The notes beneath the pieces are model-generated. The model made no database searches. It was not told the DNA's origin and was given only the letters and a program-made list of their open reading frames with translations. Shown here in pieces: positions 34,979-43,718 of a stretch of DNA of 64,000 nucleotides (its first letter is position 1; every line of letters begins with the position of its first letter). Origin of the DNA: Cupriavidus pauculus (GTDB lineage Bacteria; Pseudomonadota; Gammaproteobacteria; Burkholderiales; Burkholderiaceae); NCBI RefSeq assembly GCF_008801835.1, contig NZ_VZOW01000022.1, forward strand, positions 1 through 64,000. The letters run 5' to 3'. Made by a program: the position numbers and the translations under genes.

Positions 34979-36538
34979 CTATTTGCGCCCGTAGTTGTCG
35001 TCGAAGCGGACGATATCGTCTTCGCCCAGATACGCGCCCGATTGCACCTCGATGATTTCCAGCGGCGTCTTGCCCGGGTTTTCCAGCCGGTGCAGCGTGC
35101 CGATGGGGATGTAGGTGGACTGGTTTTCCGAAAGGATGCTGACGGTGTCGCCGCACGTCACGCGCGCGGTGCCGCGCACCACTACCCAGTGTTCCGCGCG
35201 GTGATAGTGCATCTGCAAGGACAGGCTCGCGCCCGGTTCCACCACGATGCGTTTCACCTGGAAACGCTCGCCGTGGTCGATCGAGTCATAGCAGCCCCAG
35301 GGCCGCCGCACCTTGCGATGGTTGACCACCTCGGCGCCGTGTTCCATGCGCAGCCGCTGCACCACGTTCTTGACGTCCTGCACGTGCGCCTTGTCGACCA
35401 CCAGTACGGCGTCGGCGGTTTCCACCACCACCACGTCGTGCACGCCCACGCACGCAATCAGCCGCCCTTCCGAATGGGCCAGGCACGACGACGCGCCATC
35501 GAACAGCACGCGACCGCGCGCGGCGTTGCCAAAGGCGTCCTTCGGCGCGATATCCCAGATCGCCGCCCACGACCCCACATCCGACCAGCCGGCGTCGACC
35601 GGCACCAGCATGCCGTGCACGTCGGGCAGCGCGTCGAGCTGTTCCATCACCGCGTAGTCGATCGAATCGGACGGGCACGCCTCGAAGGCGGCCTTGTCCA
35701 GGCTCAGCACCCCGCCCTTGCCGGCGGGCTCGGCATTTTCGTAGGCGGCGCGGCACTGGCGATACATGTCCGGTTGCAACTGGCTCAGCGCCTGCAGCCA
35801 GACCGAGGCGCGCACCACGTAGACGCCGCTGTTCCACCAGTAGTCGCCCGATGCCACGTAATGGCGGGCCAGTTCCAGATGCGGCTTCTCGACGAAGCGT
35901 TCGAGCGGCAGCGCGCCGTCGGCGCCGGCCTTGCCGCTGCGGATATAGCCAAACCCGGTTTCGGGCGCGCACGGCCGCACGCCCAGCGTGACGATGGCGC
36001 CGCGGTCGGCATGCTGCACGGCCACTGCCAGCGCGGCGCGGAACGCGTCCGGATCCATCACGGCGTGATCCGCCGGGGTCGCCACCAGTACGGCGTCGCC
36101 ATGATCGCCCGCATGGGCCAGCGCGTGCAGTGCGGCCACGGTCAGCGCCGGGGCGGTATTGCGTCCGCATGGCTCGGTCACGATGCGCGCGGGCTTGCCG
36201 CAGCGATTCATCATGTCGGCGATCATGAAACGGTGTTCGTCGCCGCACACCACGATCTGCGGCGCCTCCACGCCTGCGCTGCGTCCTGCCAGCACCGCCA
36301 TGCCGTCGAGCCGGCGCGCGGTGGCTTCGAGCAACGTGTCCTCGGCCACCAGATTGAGCAGCTGCTTGGGAAACTGTTCGCGCGACAACGGCCACAGCCG
36401 CGTGCCGGCGCCGCCCGCCAGGATCACGGGCTGGATCAACGCCTGGGGCATGGCGGCAGCGCCCGCGCCTGCATCCGCCACGTCGATCACGGTGTGGATG
36501 GCGGCGGGCGAACGCGGTGTCCCGGTTGGATTTCTCAT
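34979..36538 (-). CDS. manC: Mannose-1-phosphate guanylyltransferase / mannose-6-phosphate isomerase
   Basis: This 519-residue bifunctional type II PMI/GMP makes GDP-mannose, the precursor for Gmd. The N-terminal nucleotidyltransferase has ILAGGAGTRLWPLSREQFPK and later FVEKPHLE. The C-terminal cupin domain has PWGCYDSIDHGERFQVKRI and LSLQMHYHRAEHWVVVRGTA, with His/Glu metal ligands. The start is the second of two adjacent ATGs after AGGAGG, which gives a usable spacing. A 30-residue N-terminal extension precedes the catalytic domain. No phosphomannomutase gene is in the window, so one must be elsewhere. Confidence 0.95.
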   Translation of the reverse strand: MRNPTGTPRSPAAIHTVIDVADAGAGAAAMPQALIQPVILAGGAGTRLWPLSREQFPKQLLNLVAEDTLLEATARRLDGMAVLAGRSAGVEAPQIVVCGDEHRFMIADMMNRCGKPARIVTEPCGRNTAPALTVAALHALAHAGDHGDAVLVATPADHAVMDPDAFRAALAVAVQHADRGAIVTLGVRPCAPETGFGYIRSGKAGADGALPLERFVEKPHLELARHYVASGDYWWNSGVYVVRASVWLQALSQLQPDMYRQCRAAYENAEPAGKGGVLSLDKAAFEACPSDSIDYAVMEQLDALPDVHGMLVPVDAGWSDVGSWAAIWDIAPKDAFGNAARGRVLFDGASSCLAHSEGRLIACVGVHDVVVVETADAVLVVDKAHVQDVKNVVQRLRMEHGAEVVNHRKVRRPWGCYDSIDHGERFQVKRIVVEPGASLSLQMHYHRAEHWVVVRGTARVTCGDTVSILSENQSTYIPIGTLHRLENPGKTPLEIIEVQSGAYLGEDDIVRFDDNYGRK

Positions 36539-36840
36539 CATGCCTCCTGCTCGTTCCTGCGTACGGGATTGCGGCCGTTCGTACCTTGCGCGGCGCGCGG
36601 CGCGAACGCCCGCGCGCGCTCCTCGGCCAGAGAGAGTGGGCCCAGTGTAGGAATGCGCAGTGCCAGACCTCTGTTCGATTCCGCACACGCTTGGGCGGGC
36701 GCGGCGCCCTGGCGCACGCGCCGGCTTTGTTGGACACCGTACCGATTGGCGCGCGCGCCTGGGCTCCAATGCAGATGGCCGCGCACGCGCCTGGCCGACC
36801 GGCGCAGGGCCGGTTGCGATCCGAACCCGGAGGACAAGAG
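36539..36840. other. Divergent intergenic region, manC / DUF1839
   Basis: This 302-bp region contains promoters for manC (minus) and the DUF1839 gene (plus). Open frames crossing it are Arg-rich shadows. No hairpin or repeat stood out. Confidence 0.45.
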
Positions 36841-37893
36841 ATGGAGCACAGCACAGCGCATGCCGTGGCGGACACGCCATTCGATCCGTCTGCTTCGCCT
36901 GATCCGCAGGCGGCCCGCCCCGTCGTCGCGCCGCCCCGGCTGCTGCACGGCGATACGGCGATCTGGCAGGAAACCAACTGCTACATGGATCTGTGGATCG
37001 AACTGCTCTATGGCTGGCATCTCGATCCGCGCGCTGCGCTGCCCTTCACCGTCGCGCAGGATTACGAAGGCGATCACTTCACGTTCTTCAAGTATCCGCA
37101 GGCCGATCTGGAACTGCTGTACGGCACCGTGGTGCAGGAAACGGCGGTCTACGACACACTCGAAGCCCATATCGCCGAACAGGTGCAGCGCGGCCACGCC
37201 ATGCTGGTTGAGGTGGACAGCTACTACCTGCCCGACACGCGCGCCACGGCCTATCGCACCGGCCACGTCAAGACCACCATCGCCATCGACGCGATCGAAC
37301 CCGCCGCGCAGCGGCTGTCCTACTTTCATAGCCTGGGCCACTACACGGTGGACGGTGACGATTACCGCGGCCTGATGCGGATCACGCCGGAGCTGAGCGG
37401 CAACGGCAATATCCTGTTTCCGTACGCCGAGTGTGCCAAGCGCGTGCGGCCCGCGCTGCAGGGGCGCGCACTGGCCAATGCCGTGGCGCAACTGATGCGC
37501 CGCCATCTCGGGCGGCGTCCGGCACGCAATCCGGTGTCGCGCTGGCGCACCGAATTCCCGGCGCAGGTCGACACCATCCTCGCGCGCGGCGATGCGTACT
37601 TCCACCACTACGGCTTTAACCTGCCGCGCCAGCTGGGCGCCAATTTCGAGATGCTTCAGCACTGCCTGAACTGGCTGGGCGAACACGGCTATCCGGTGCC
37701 GACCGCCGTGAGCGGCGCGGCCGAGGCCATCGCAGCCGAATGCAAGGTGCTGCAGTTCCGCCTGGCGCGCGCCGTGGCGCGGCGCCGTGCCGATGCATGC
37801 AGCGAATGCCTCGACAATCTGGAGTCCGCCTACGACACCGCCATCAGCGGCCTGGTGTCCTCTTTCGGCACGATCGATCCTGCCCATGCCTGA
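36841..37893 (+). CDS. DUF1839-family protein, stand-alone copy
   Basis: This 350-residue DUF1839 protein has an N-terminal Ala/Pro tail (about 30 residues), then TNCYMDLWIELLYGWHLDPRAALPFTV, the core DYEGDHFTFFKYPQADLELLYG, EVDSYYLPDT and NLPRQLGANFEMLQHCLNWL. The family is known mainly from neighbourhoods of amino acid:[carrier protein] ligases, where it is thought to act on the aminoacylated carrier. A second copy (41753-42739) sits in the ligase operon. This copy has a better-kept FTFFKYP segment and stands alone, divergent from manC. The fold may be cysteine-protease or transglutaminase-like, but I cannot confirm that from sequence. Confidence 0.83.
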   Translation: MEHSTAHAVADTPFDPSASPDPQAARPVVAPPRLLHGDTAIWQETNCYMDLWIELLYGWHLDPRAALPFTVAQDYEGDHFTFFKYPQADLELLYGTVVQETAVYDTLEAHIAEQVQRGHAMLVEVDSYYLPDTRATAYRTGHVKTTIAIDAIEPAAQRLSYFHSLGHYTVDGDDYRGLMRITPELSGNGNILFPYAECAKRVRPALQGRALANAVAQLMRRHLGRRPARNPVSRWRTEFPAQVDTILARGDAYFHHYGFNLPRQLGANFEMLQHCLNWLGEHGYPVPTAVSGAAEAIAAECKVLQFRLARAVARRRADACSECLDNLESAYDTAISGLVSSFGTIDPAHA

Positions 37894-37961
37894 GCGCCGT
37901 GCCCGCTGCTGAAGCGCGCAGCGCGCGGCGCGCGGCGGCCGGCGCGCACGCATCAACGAAA

Positions 37962-38009
37962 ACGCCTCTCGCGTCGCGCCACCGTCAGGCGGCGCGATGC
38001 GAGAGGCGT
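37962..38009. terminator. Long hairpin between convergent DUF1839 and Crp-type genes
   Basis: ACGCCTCTCGCGTCGCGCC (37962-37980) pairs with 37991-38009 over 19 bases with one wobble pair. On the minus strand the stem is followed by TTTTCGTT, so it fits a Rho-independent terminator for the Crp-type gene. It also ends transcription of the convergent DUF1839 gene less strongly. Confidence 0.8.
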
Positions 38010-38034
38010 CTGCCATCGTGCGCGCGATGGCCGC

Positions 38035-38763
38035 TCAGGCGTGCGCCAGCGCCAGCGCCGGCAACAGGCGATCGTACTCGCGCTTGACCAGCTTGTAGCA
38101 CTCGCACGAATGCTTCTCGAGCCCGCAGCGGTCCAGTACAGTGATATGGCCGCGGCTGTGGTGGATCAGTCCCAGGTCCTCCAGCTTGCCGGCCGCTTCG
38201 GTCACGCCTTCGCGCCGCACGCCCAGCATGTTGGCGATTACCTGCTGCGTGATCACGAGTTCGTTGCTGCTCATGCGGTCGATCGCCAGCAGCAGCCAGC
38301 GGCACAGTTGCTTGTTAAGCGAATGATGGCGATTGCAGGCGGCGGTCTGCGCGATCTGCGTGAGCACGGCCTGCACATAGAGCAGTGTCACGCGCTGCAG
38401 TGCCGGCAGCTGGGCCAGTTCGCCACGCAGCACACGCGCCGGAATGCGGTACGCAAAGCCGGGGCTGCGCACTTCCACACGGCTGGGCATGGTGTCGCCG
38501 CCCGTCACCACGGGAATGCCAACCAGGCCTTCGTTGCCGACGGCCGCAAATTCCACCGTGGCGCCGTCCTCCAACAGCGACAGCAGCGACACCACCGAGG
38601 TGGTGGGGAAATACACATGGACGATGCGCTGGCCGGAATCGGTCAGCAGCTCCCCTGCACGCAGGCGGACCAGTTCGAAGTGGCGCGACAGGGCGTCCCA
38701 TTCATGACGCGGCAGTGCGCTGAGCAGATGATTGACATGCAAGTCCGACCGATGCGTGATCAT
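38035..38763 (-). CDS. Crp/Fnr-family transcriptional regulator
   Basis: This 242-residue protein has a cyclic-nucleotide-binding-like beta-barrel (1-120, with VSLLSLLEDGATVEFAAVGN), a dimerisation helix (LYVQAVLTQIAQTAACNRHH) and a winged HTH (VITQQVIANMLGVRREGVTEA). A Cys-containing C-terminal tail (KHSCECYKLVKREYDRLLPA) follows. It lacks the N-terminal Cys cluster of Fnr and the classical cAMP Arg/Ser pair, so the signal is unknown. Members of this subgroup regulate polysaccharide or stress genes in Burkholderiaceae. It lies between DUF1839 and the GH2 operon and is a candidate local regulator. Confidence 0.87.
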   Translation of the reverse strand: MITHRSDLHVNHLLSALPRHEWDALSRHFELVRLRAGELLTDSGQRIVHVYFPTTSVVSLLSLLEDGATVEFAAVGNEGLVGIPVVTGGDTMPSRVEVRSPGFAYRIPARVLRGELAQLPALQRVTLLYVQAVLTQIAQTAACNRHHSLNKQLCRWLLLAIDRMSSNELVITQQVIANMLGVRREGVTEAAGKLEDLGLIHHSRGHITVLDRCGLEKHSCECYKLVKREYDRLLPALALAHA

Positions 38764-39173
38764 GTTTTTCTCTCCTTACGACCCAGGAGCGACCATCGGT
38801 GTGCGCGCCAGCAGACAACGCCCGCATGGCGTGTGACCCGACTTCGCCGCCCCACCCATTGCAGATGTTGGCGAATGCCTGACAGCCTTGCGGCCGTCAC
38901 CCGTGAAACTCACCGACGCCAGGCTTGCTTCGGCCCGCTGCGGTTTTGTCTTTCGTTGTTGACTGTATTAAGTGCCATGCAGAACAGAATCGACACTAGG
39001 CAGACGGATAGGTCGGGCCGTCATGCTTTGGTAGGTTGGATGGAGGGCAAACGGACGAGAAGCGCGCGCCGCGGCGGAGGTGGGGATACTGGCCGGGTGG
39101 CGGAGGGAAATGTGCGGCGCCGCGCCAGGGGCGGCCTGGCGGGCGGTGCGACAAAGGTTGGAGAAGGATGAGA
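38764..39173. other. Intergenic, upstream of the Crp-type gene
   Basis: This 410-bp region holds the promoter of the Crp-type gene and the 3' flank of the GH2 gene. It includes an AT-richer patch near 38950-38990. No gene is supported; plus-strand frames here are Arg/Gly-rich shadows. Confidence 0.45.
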
Positions 39174-41756
39174 TCAGGCGTCGTAAGCGAGCGGGCGATC
39201 CGCGTTCAACGCGGCGATCTCGCCCGAAGGGATGGCGCCGGCGCCGGCCATGCCGGCCGTATCGTGCATCAGGCGGATGCGCCGCGATTCGCCCGGGCCG
39301 AGGTGGAACCAGTCGGTCTCCGGCAGATAGGCGTGGTCGTCGATATGCACCCAGCGCGCAAAGCGCTGCGCCCTGACGGTCAGCCACCAGACGCCGTCTT
39401 CGCACGCCACGCTGGCGCGCAGGCCCGGGTCGCGCAGCGCGCTGGCGCGCCGGTCGGGCAGGAAGACGGACTGGCTGAGCAACCGGTTGCCTGGCGCTGG
39501 CGGCTCGCCTGGCGCCGCGTCATCGGGCGCATCGTCGTGCAGCGTGGCTATCACCACGTCGTGCGCGGGGGGCCCGAAGCGGTACGCGTAGGTGAAATCG
39601 AAAAAATGGTCGAGCAGGGCCGCTGCCTCCAGCCGGCGCGATTCGCGCGACGCGAGCGTCAGCGTCCGCGTGGCCTGCGCCGCCGTGAATTCGCCATCGC
39701 GCAGGCAACGCAGCGTCAAGCGCACGGTGCGCGGCGCGGCGGTCTCGTTGATCAGATGGATGTGCAGCCCGTTCAGGCCCTCATCCGTCAGGATGACCTG
39801 CAACGGCTGCCAGATCTGCCGCAACGCATGCCACGCCGATTTCGGCCGCGCGCGCGCATCGACGATGCCCCAACCCGGGCCCGGCAACAGGTCCTGCAAC
39901 TGCCACACCAGGCCGCCCTGGCAGGTGGAGCCGGTGCGACGCCACTCGCCGAACACCTCGGTCATGATTTCTGCCACCACTGCGCGCGACAGCGCCAGAT
40001 AGCGCGCGGGGCGCTCGTAGCGCAGGCGCGGCGGATCGACGTCATAGAGCGCGCGCAGATAGAAGTCGCGGATGTCCTCGAAATCCCACGACGACCCGGC
40101 GTCGCGCGGCACGCGCGCCTTCCAGCGCGGATCGTGCAGCGGCTGCGAAAGCCCGGCCTCGGCGAGCGTGCGCGTGCACGGCACGTTGGCAAACGCCAGG
40201 CATTCCGACGTGAAACGCACGTTGGCCAGCCGCGCGTCGGCAAGGGGGCGCTGATAGGCGCCCACGCCGTAGTAGTGCGACACGCCAGTATTGGGCTGGA
40301 ACGGCCATGCGCCTTCGCTTGGCGAGTTGCGCACGTAGACCACGTCGGGGCGATGCGTGCTGACGAGTGCGGGAATCAGGGTATCGAACAGCGGTTGGCG
40401 CCACGCGTCGCGCGGCGCGCCCATCATTGCCGCCTGCTGCTCGGCTTCGCTGCCGCCGCACAGTACGGCCAGGCTCGGATGCGCGCGCGTCGATGTCAGC
40501 CATTGCGATACTTCGCGTCGCGCATCGTCCGCAAACGCGCTGCCCAGGCTCGATTCGCCGCCATAGTCGAAGTTGGCGAACATGAAGTCCTGCCACACCA
40601 TCAGGCCCAGTTCGTCGCACTGGCGATAGAACGCCTCGCCCGGATAGCAGGTGACACCGCTCACGCGGACCATATTGGCGCCGGCATCGCGCGCGAGCCG
40701 CAGCCAGCGCGCCACGGCTTCATCAGTATCGGCCAGACCGGGCAGATCGTGGCTCGACACGCAGGCGCCGCGGCAGAACACGCGCTCGCCGTTCACGCGC
40801 AACGCGAACGCGCCCGCGTCCCCGTCGCGGTCCTCGACAATCGTGCGAAATCCCACGCGTCCGCAGGCCATCACATGTCCGCCCACGCTGGCGTCGATGC
40901 GATACAGCGCCGCGTCGCCATGGGTGTGCGGCCACCAGCGCTGCGCGTCACTTACGCGCAGGGTGCCGGAAAGCGTATGCGCATCGATGCGCCGCAGGTC
41001 GCCATGCCACACGGCGTGGTCCGGACCGATCGCCGAAAACGCGCCATGCGCAGGCGCCTCGCCGGGAAAATGCAGCTGCAGCGCCACCACGCCGTCCGCG
41101 CCCTCGATCTGGCTGGACAACTCGGCGCGCACGCCGTGCGTGGGATCGCTGCCGGCCGGATCGAGCAATTCGATGTCGCGCCACGGCCCCACCGCGTGTA
41201 CGGGCGGACACCAGCCCGGCATATGCCCGAGCAGCGTGGTGCGCACCGCGCGCAAGGTGGGCGGCTGGATCATGCGCGGCTTCCATCGCACCGGGCCGCG
41301 CTGCGTGCGCAGCCACGGATGCATGGCGCGGAAGCACAGGTGCAGCACGTTGTCGGCGCCGGCCAGTTCCACCTCTACCTGGTGCGCGGCGAACATGTGG
41401 TGCGTGGTCAGCACGTTCACGCCGTTGAGCCAGACCTCGGCGATGGTGGCCAGGCCATTGAACCGCAGCAGCCGTCGCCCGCTGCCGGAAAAATGCAGCC
41501 GATACCAGTAGTCATGCTGGTGCAGCGGCGGCGGCGCGGCGTCGTCCCAGCGCTTGGCCGCGCGCAGCGCCGCGGCCACGGTGCCGGGCACGATGGCGGG
41601 CAGCCAATGGCCGGTATCGGACAGCTCACCCGGATGCGCCGCCGCGTTGGCAAACGTTTCCAGCAGGGTCCAGTCGCCTTCGAGCCGCGACGGACCGACG
41701 GCCACGCCGGGCCGCAGGATTGGCAGCAAGGCTGGTGCGGGGTCGCGCGCGGTCAT
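39174..41756 (-). CDS. Glycoside hydrolase family 2 protein (beta-mannosidase-like)
   Basis: This 860-residue protein starts at the ATG that overlaps the stop of the upstream DUF1839 gene (ATGA). The N-terminal sugar-binding jelly-roll has DYWYRLHFSGSGRRLLRFNGL and VWLNGVNVLTTHHMFAAHQV. An Ig-like domain and a TIM-barrel follow, then beta-sandwich domains. GH2 catalytic positions are recognisable as Glu437 in LCGGSEAEQQ (acid/base region) and Glu518 in FTSECLAF (nucleophile region), although both contexts differ from the usual NNE and SEFG. No signal peptide is visible, so it is probably cytoplasmic, which is odd for a polymer-degrading enzyme. Its coupling to the ACP/ligase genes suggests a role in handling a glycosidic intermediate. 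Confidence 0.83.
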   Translation of the reverse strand: MTARDPAPALLPILRPGVAVGPSRLEGDWTLLETFANAAAHPGELSDTGHWLPAIVPGTVAAALRAAKRWDDAAPPPLHQHDYWYRLHFSGSGRRLLRFNGLATIAEVWLNGVNVLTTHHMFAAHQVEVELAGADNVLHLCFRAMHPWLRTQRGPVRWKPRMIQPPTLRAVRTTLLGHMPGWCPPVHAVGPWRDIELLDPAGSDPTHGVRAELSSQIEGADGVVALQLHFPGEAPAHGAFSAIGPDHAVWHGDLRRIDAHTLSGTLRVSDAQRWWPHTHGDAALYRIDASVGGHVMACGRVGFRTIVEDRDGDAGAFALRVNGERVFCRGACVSSHDLPGLADTDEAVARWLRLARDAGANMVRVSGVTCYPGEAFYRQCDELGLMVWQDFMFANFDYGGESSLGSAFADDARREVSQWLTSTRAHPSLAVLCGGSEAEQQAAMMGAPRDAWRQPLFDTLIPALVSTHRPDVVYVRNSPSEGAWPFQPNTGVSHYYGVGAYQRPLADARLANVRFTSECLAFANVPCTRTLAEAGLSQPLHDPRWKARVPRDAGSSWDFEDIRDFYLRALYDVDPPRLRYERPARYLALSRAVVAEIMTEVFGEWRRTGSTCQGGLVWQLQDLLPGPGWGIVDARARPKSAWHALRQIWQPLQVILTDEGLNGLHIHLINETAAPRTVRLTLRCLRDGEFTAAQATRTLTLASRESRRLEAAALLDHFFDFTYAYRFGPPAHDVVIATLHDDAPDDAAPGEPPAPGNRLLSQSVFLPDRRASALRDPGLRASVACEDGVWWLTVRAQRFARWVHIDDHAYLPETDWFHLGPGESRRIRLMHDTAGMAGAGAIPSGEIAALNADRPLAYDA

Positions 41757-42739
41757 GTCACGGTCTCTCCGAAGTGGGCGGCCAGCGCGGGCACCGTGCC
41801 CACGTAGGCCATTTCCAACTGCTCCAGGCAGTCTTCGCAGGTGTCGGTCTTGCGGCTGATCACCGCGCGCATCAGGCGGAACTGCATCACCATGGCTTCG
41901 GACGCCATCGTGTAGCACGCCTCGGCGACCGAATCGGGCAGCGTCTGGCCGTTCATGACCAGCCAGCGCACGTAGCGGCCCAGCAGTTCGAAATTGGCGC
42001 CCAGCTGGCGCAGCAAGCTGGCCGCGTAGATCTGGAAGTTCGGCTCGCCGCGCGCCATCAGTTGTTCGAGGTGCGCGGGAAACGCCGCGCGGAACGCCGT
42101 GATCGGGTTCTCGCGCGGGCGCCGCGCCAGATGGCCGCGCAGCAGCTCCAACGAGGTGCGCAACAGGCCGTCGCCGCTCTGCGCGGCAAAGCGCCGGCGC
42201 ACTACTTCGGCCTGCGGAAAAGTCGCCACGCCCCACATGGTTTCGTGGCCCGGCGTGCGGAAGATCGCCAGGTAGTCGTCGCCGCTGGCGGTGTGATAGC
42301 CGTCGTGGTGGTAATAGCCCACCGCCGTGGCTTCCGGCACCAGCACGTCGATGGCGATGCAGGCGCGCGCATGCTGGCGGCGATAGGTGCCGGCCGGCTG
42401 CGGCAACTGGTAGTTGTCCACCTCGAGCAGCACCGCGTTGCCGCGGTTGGTCTGCGCGGCAACGTGGGCTTCGAGCCTGCCGTAGGTCGACAGTTCGTCG
42501 CGCACGATGCCATACAGCCGCTCCAGGTCCGCGGGCGGGATGTTCGACGACGTGAACTGGTCGCCCTCGAAATCGAGCGTGACGGTGAAAGGCAGTGCCG
42601 CGATAGGTTCGAAATCCCATCCATGTAACAACTCGACCCACAGGTCGATATGGCGATTGGCATGCGACCACACCGGGTTGCCCCCGTGCAGCGCGTGCGC
42701 ACCGCCGCGCGTGCGTACCGCCTTGCCGTCACCGTACAT
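41753..42739 (-). CDS. DUF1839-family protein, ligase-operon copy
   Basis: This 328-residue DUF1839 protein (WSHANRHIDLWVELLHGWDF, LDFEGDQFTSSNIPPADLERL, LEVDNYQLPQPAGTYRRQHA, LLRQLGANFELLGRYVRWLV) is a paralogue of the 36841 gene. Its ATG follows immediately after the TAA of the ligase gene with no gap, and its stop overlaps the GH2 start, so the three are translated as a block. In known systems DUF1839 genes accompany amino acid:[carrier protein] ligases. A role in processing or transferring the carrier-bound amino acid is inferred only. Confidence 0.88.
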   Translation of the reverse strand: MYGDGKAVRTRGGAHALHGGNPVWSHANRHIDLWVELLHGWDFEPIAALPFTVTLDFEGDQFTSSNIPPADLERLYGIVRDELSTYGRLEAHVAAQTNRGNAVLLEVDNYQLPQPAGTYRRQHARACIAIDVLVPEATAVGYYHHDGYHTASGDDYLAIFRTPGHETMWGVATFPQAEVVRRRFAAQSGDGLLRTSLELLRGHLARRPRENPITAFRAAFPAHLEQLMARGEPNFQIYAASLLRQLGANFELLGRYVRWLVMNGQTLPDSVAEACYTMASEAMVMQFRLMRAVISRKTDTCEDCLEQLEMAYVGTVPALAAHFGETVT

Positions 42740-43708
42740 TTACACGACTCCCAGCGTCTCGCGCACCGGTTGCGGCCACTTGGCCGGGTCCAGTCCGTGG
42801 TGCTTGAGCAGCGCCAGGACCAGCCGTTCGATGCCGAATCCCACGCAACCGGTGTGCGCCGTGCCGCCGTCGGCCAGGCCGATGTGCCACAGCGCGCCAA
42901 AATGATCCATGTGGTAGTTGAAGCTCATGCACGCGGTGGGCGGCGCGCCGTCGTTCACGGGGATCAGCAGTTCGAACTTGAGCTTCAGCTCGCGCTGGCT
43001 GTCCGCCACGATCTTGCCGCCGCGCCCGAAGAACGGGTCGTTGGCGACATCCACCTGCACCGGCAATTGCAGCGACTCGGCCAGCGCCTGCCCGCGTTCC
43101 ATCCACAGCTGGCGGAACGCGACGATGCGCTCGGGCGATCCCAGGCACACGTATTCACGCTGGCGGAACAGCTGCATGCGCGTGGGCTCCAGCGAGGGCT
43201 CGTGCCGGTAGCAATACGACAGCACGTCGACCACCTTGCCGTGCGGCGGCAGCGGGCCGCGCCGTGCCACCACGGGATAGATCGGATAGCACGCGGCGGG
43301 CGTCAGCACCACGCCGGTGGGTTCCTGCTGGTCGGTCCAGTCCTGCTTGTCCTCGAGCCGCGCCAGCAGGCGCCGATGGCCGCGGTCGTCGCCGCAGAAG
43401 CTGTGGATCGTGCCGGCCAGGTTTGGAAAGCTCTTCAGGTATTCGCTGGTCTCGAAATCGTGCTGGCCCATGGCGGGCGGAAAGCGCAGGACTTCGGCCT
43501 GCTGGTCGGCGCCGATCCGCGTGATCGCGGCATTCAGCCCGTCGGCGAGGCCTTCGAACACGGCGCTGCGGCCGTACAGGCCCTGCACACCGGTGTCGAT
43601 CAGCAGGCCCGCGGCCAGCAGTTTCTCCAGATACGTCGGCGACGCCGCGGCGGCCGATTCAGCCGCGCCGCCTCCCTGGGCCGCATCGGTCAATGCATGG
43701 GCGTCCAT
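42740..43708 (-). CDS. Amino acid:[carrier protein] ligase (class II aaRS-like)
   Basis: This 322-residue homologue of the atypical seryl-tRNA-synthetase catalytic core lacks a tRNA-binding domain. Such enzymes activate glycine or alanine with ATP and load it on the phosphopantetheine of a small carrier protein. Motif 2 is CYRHEPSLEPTRMQLFRQRE and motif 3 is GCVGFGIERLVLALL. The zinc ligands are Cys140, Glu185 and Cys288, a constant nine residues later than Cys131/Glu176/Cys279 that I recall for the Bradyrhizobium enzyme. GAGGAG precedes the start. It lies between the ACAD-like and DUF1839 genes. Glycine is the likely substrate by family precedent, not proven here. Confidence 0.92.
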   Translation of the reverse strand: MDAHALTDAAQGGGAAESAAAASPTYLEKLLAAGLLIDTGVQGLYGRSAVFEGLADGLNAAITRIGADQQAEVLRFPPAMGQHDFETSEYLKSFPNLAGTIHSFCGDDRGHRRLLARLEDKQDWTDQQEPTGVVLTPAACYPIYPVVARRGPLPPHGKVVDVLSYCYRHEPSLEPTRMQLFRQREYVCLGSPERIVAFRQLWMERGQALAESLQLPVQVDVANDPFFGRGGKIVADSQRELKLKFELLIPVNDGAPPTACMSFNYHMDHFGALWHIGLADGGTAHTGCVGFGIERLVLALLKHHGLDPAKWPQPVRETLGVV

Positions 43709-43718
43709 CGATGGCTCC

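Noticed and set aside
39036..41807. 923-residue plus-strand open frame
   Set aside because: It is antisense to the GH2 gene, which has clear GH2 features and translational coupling.
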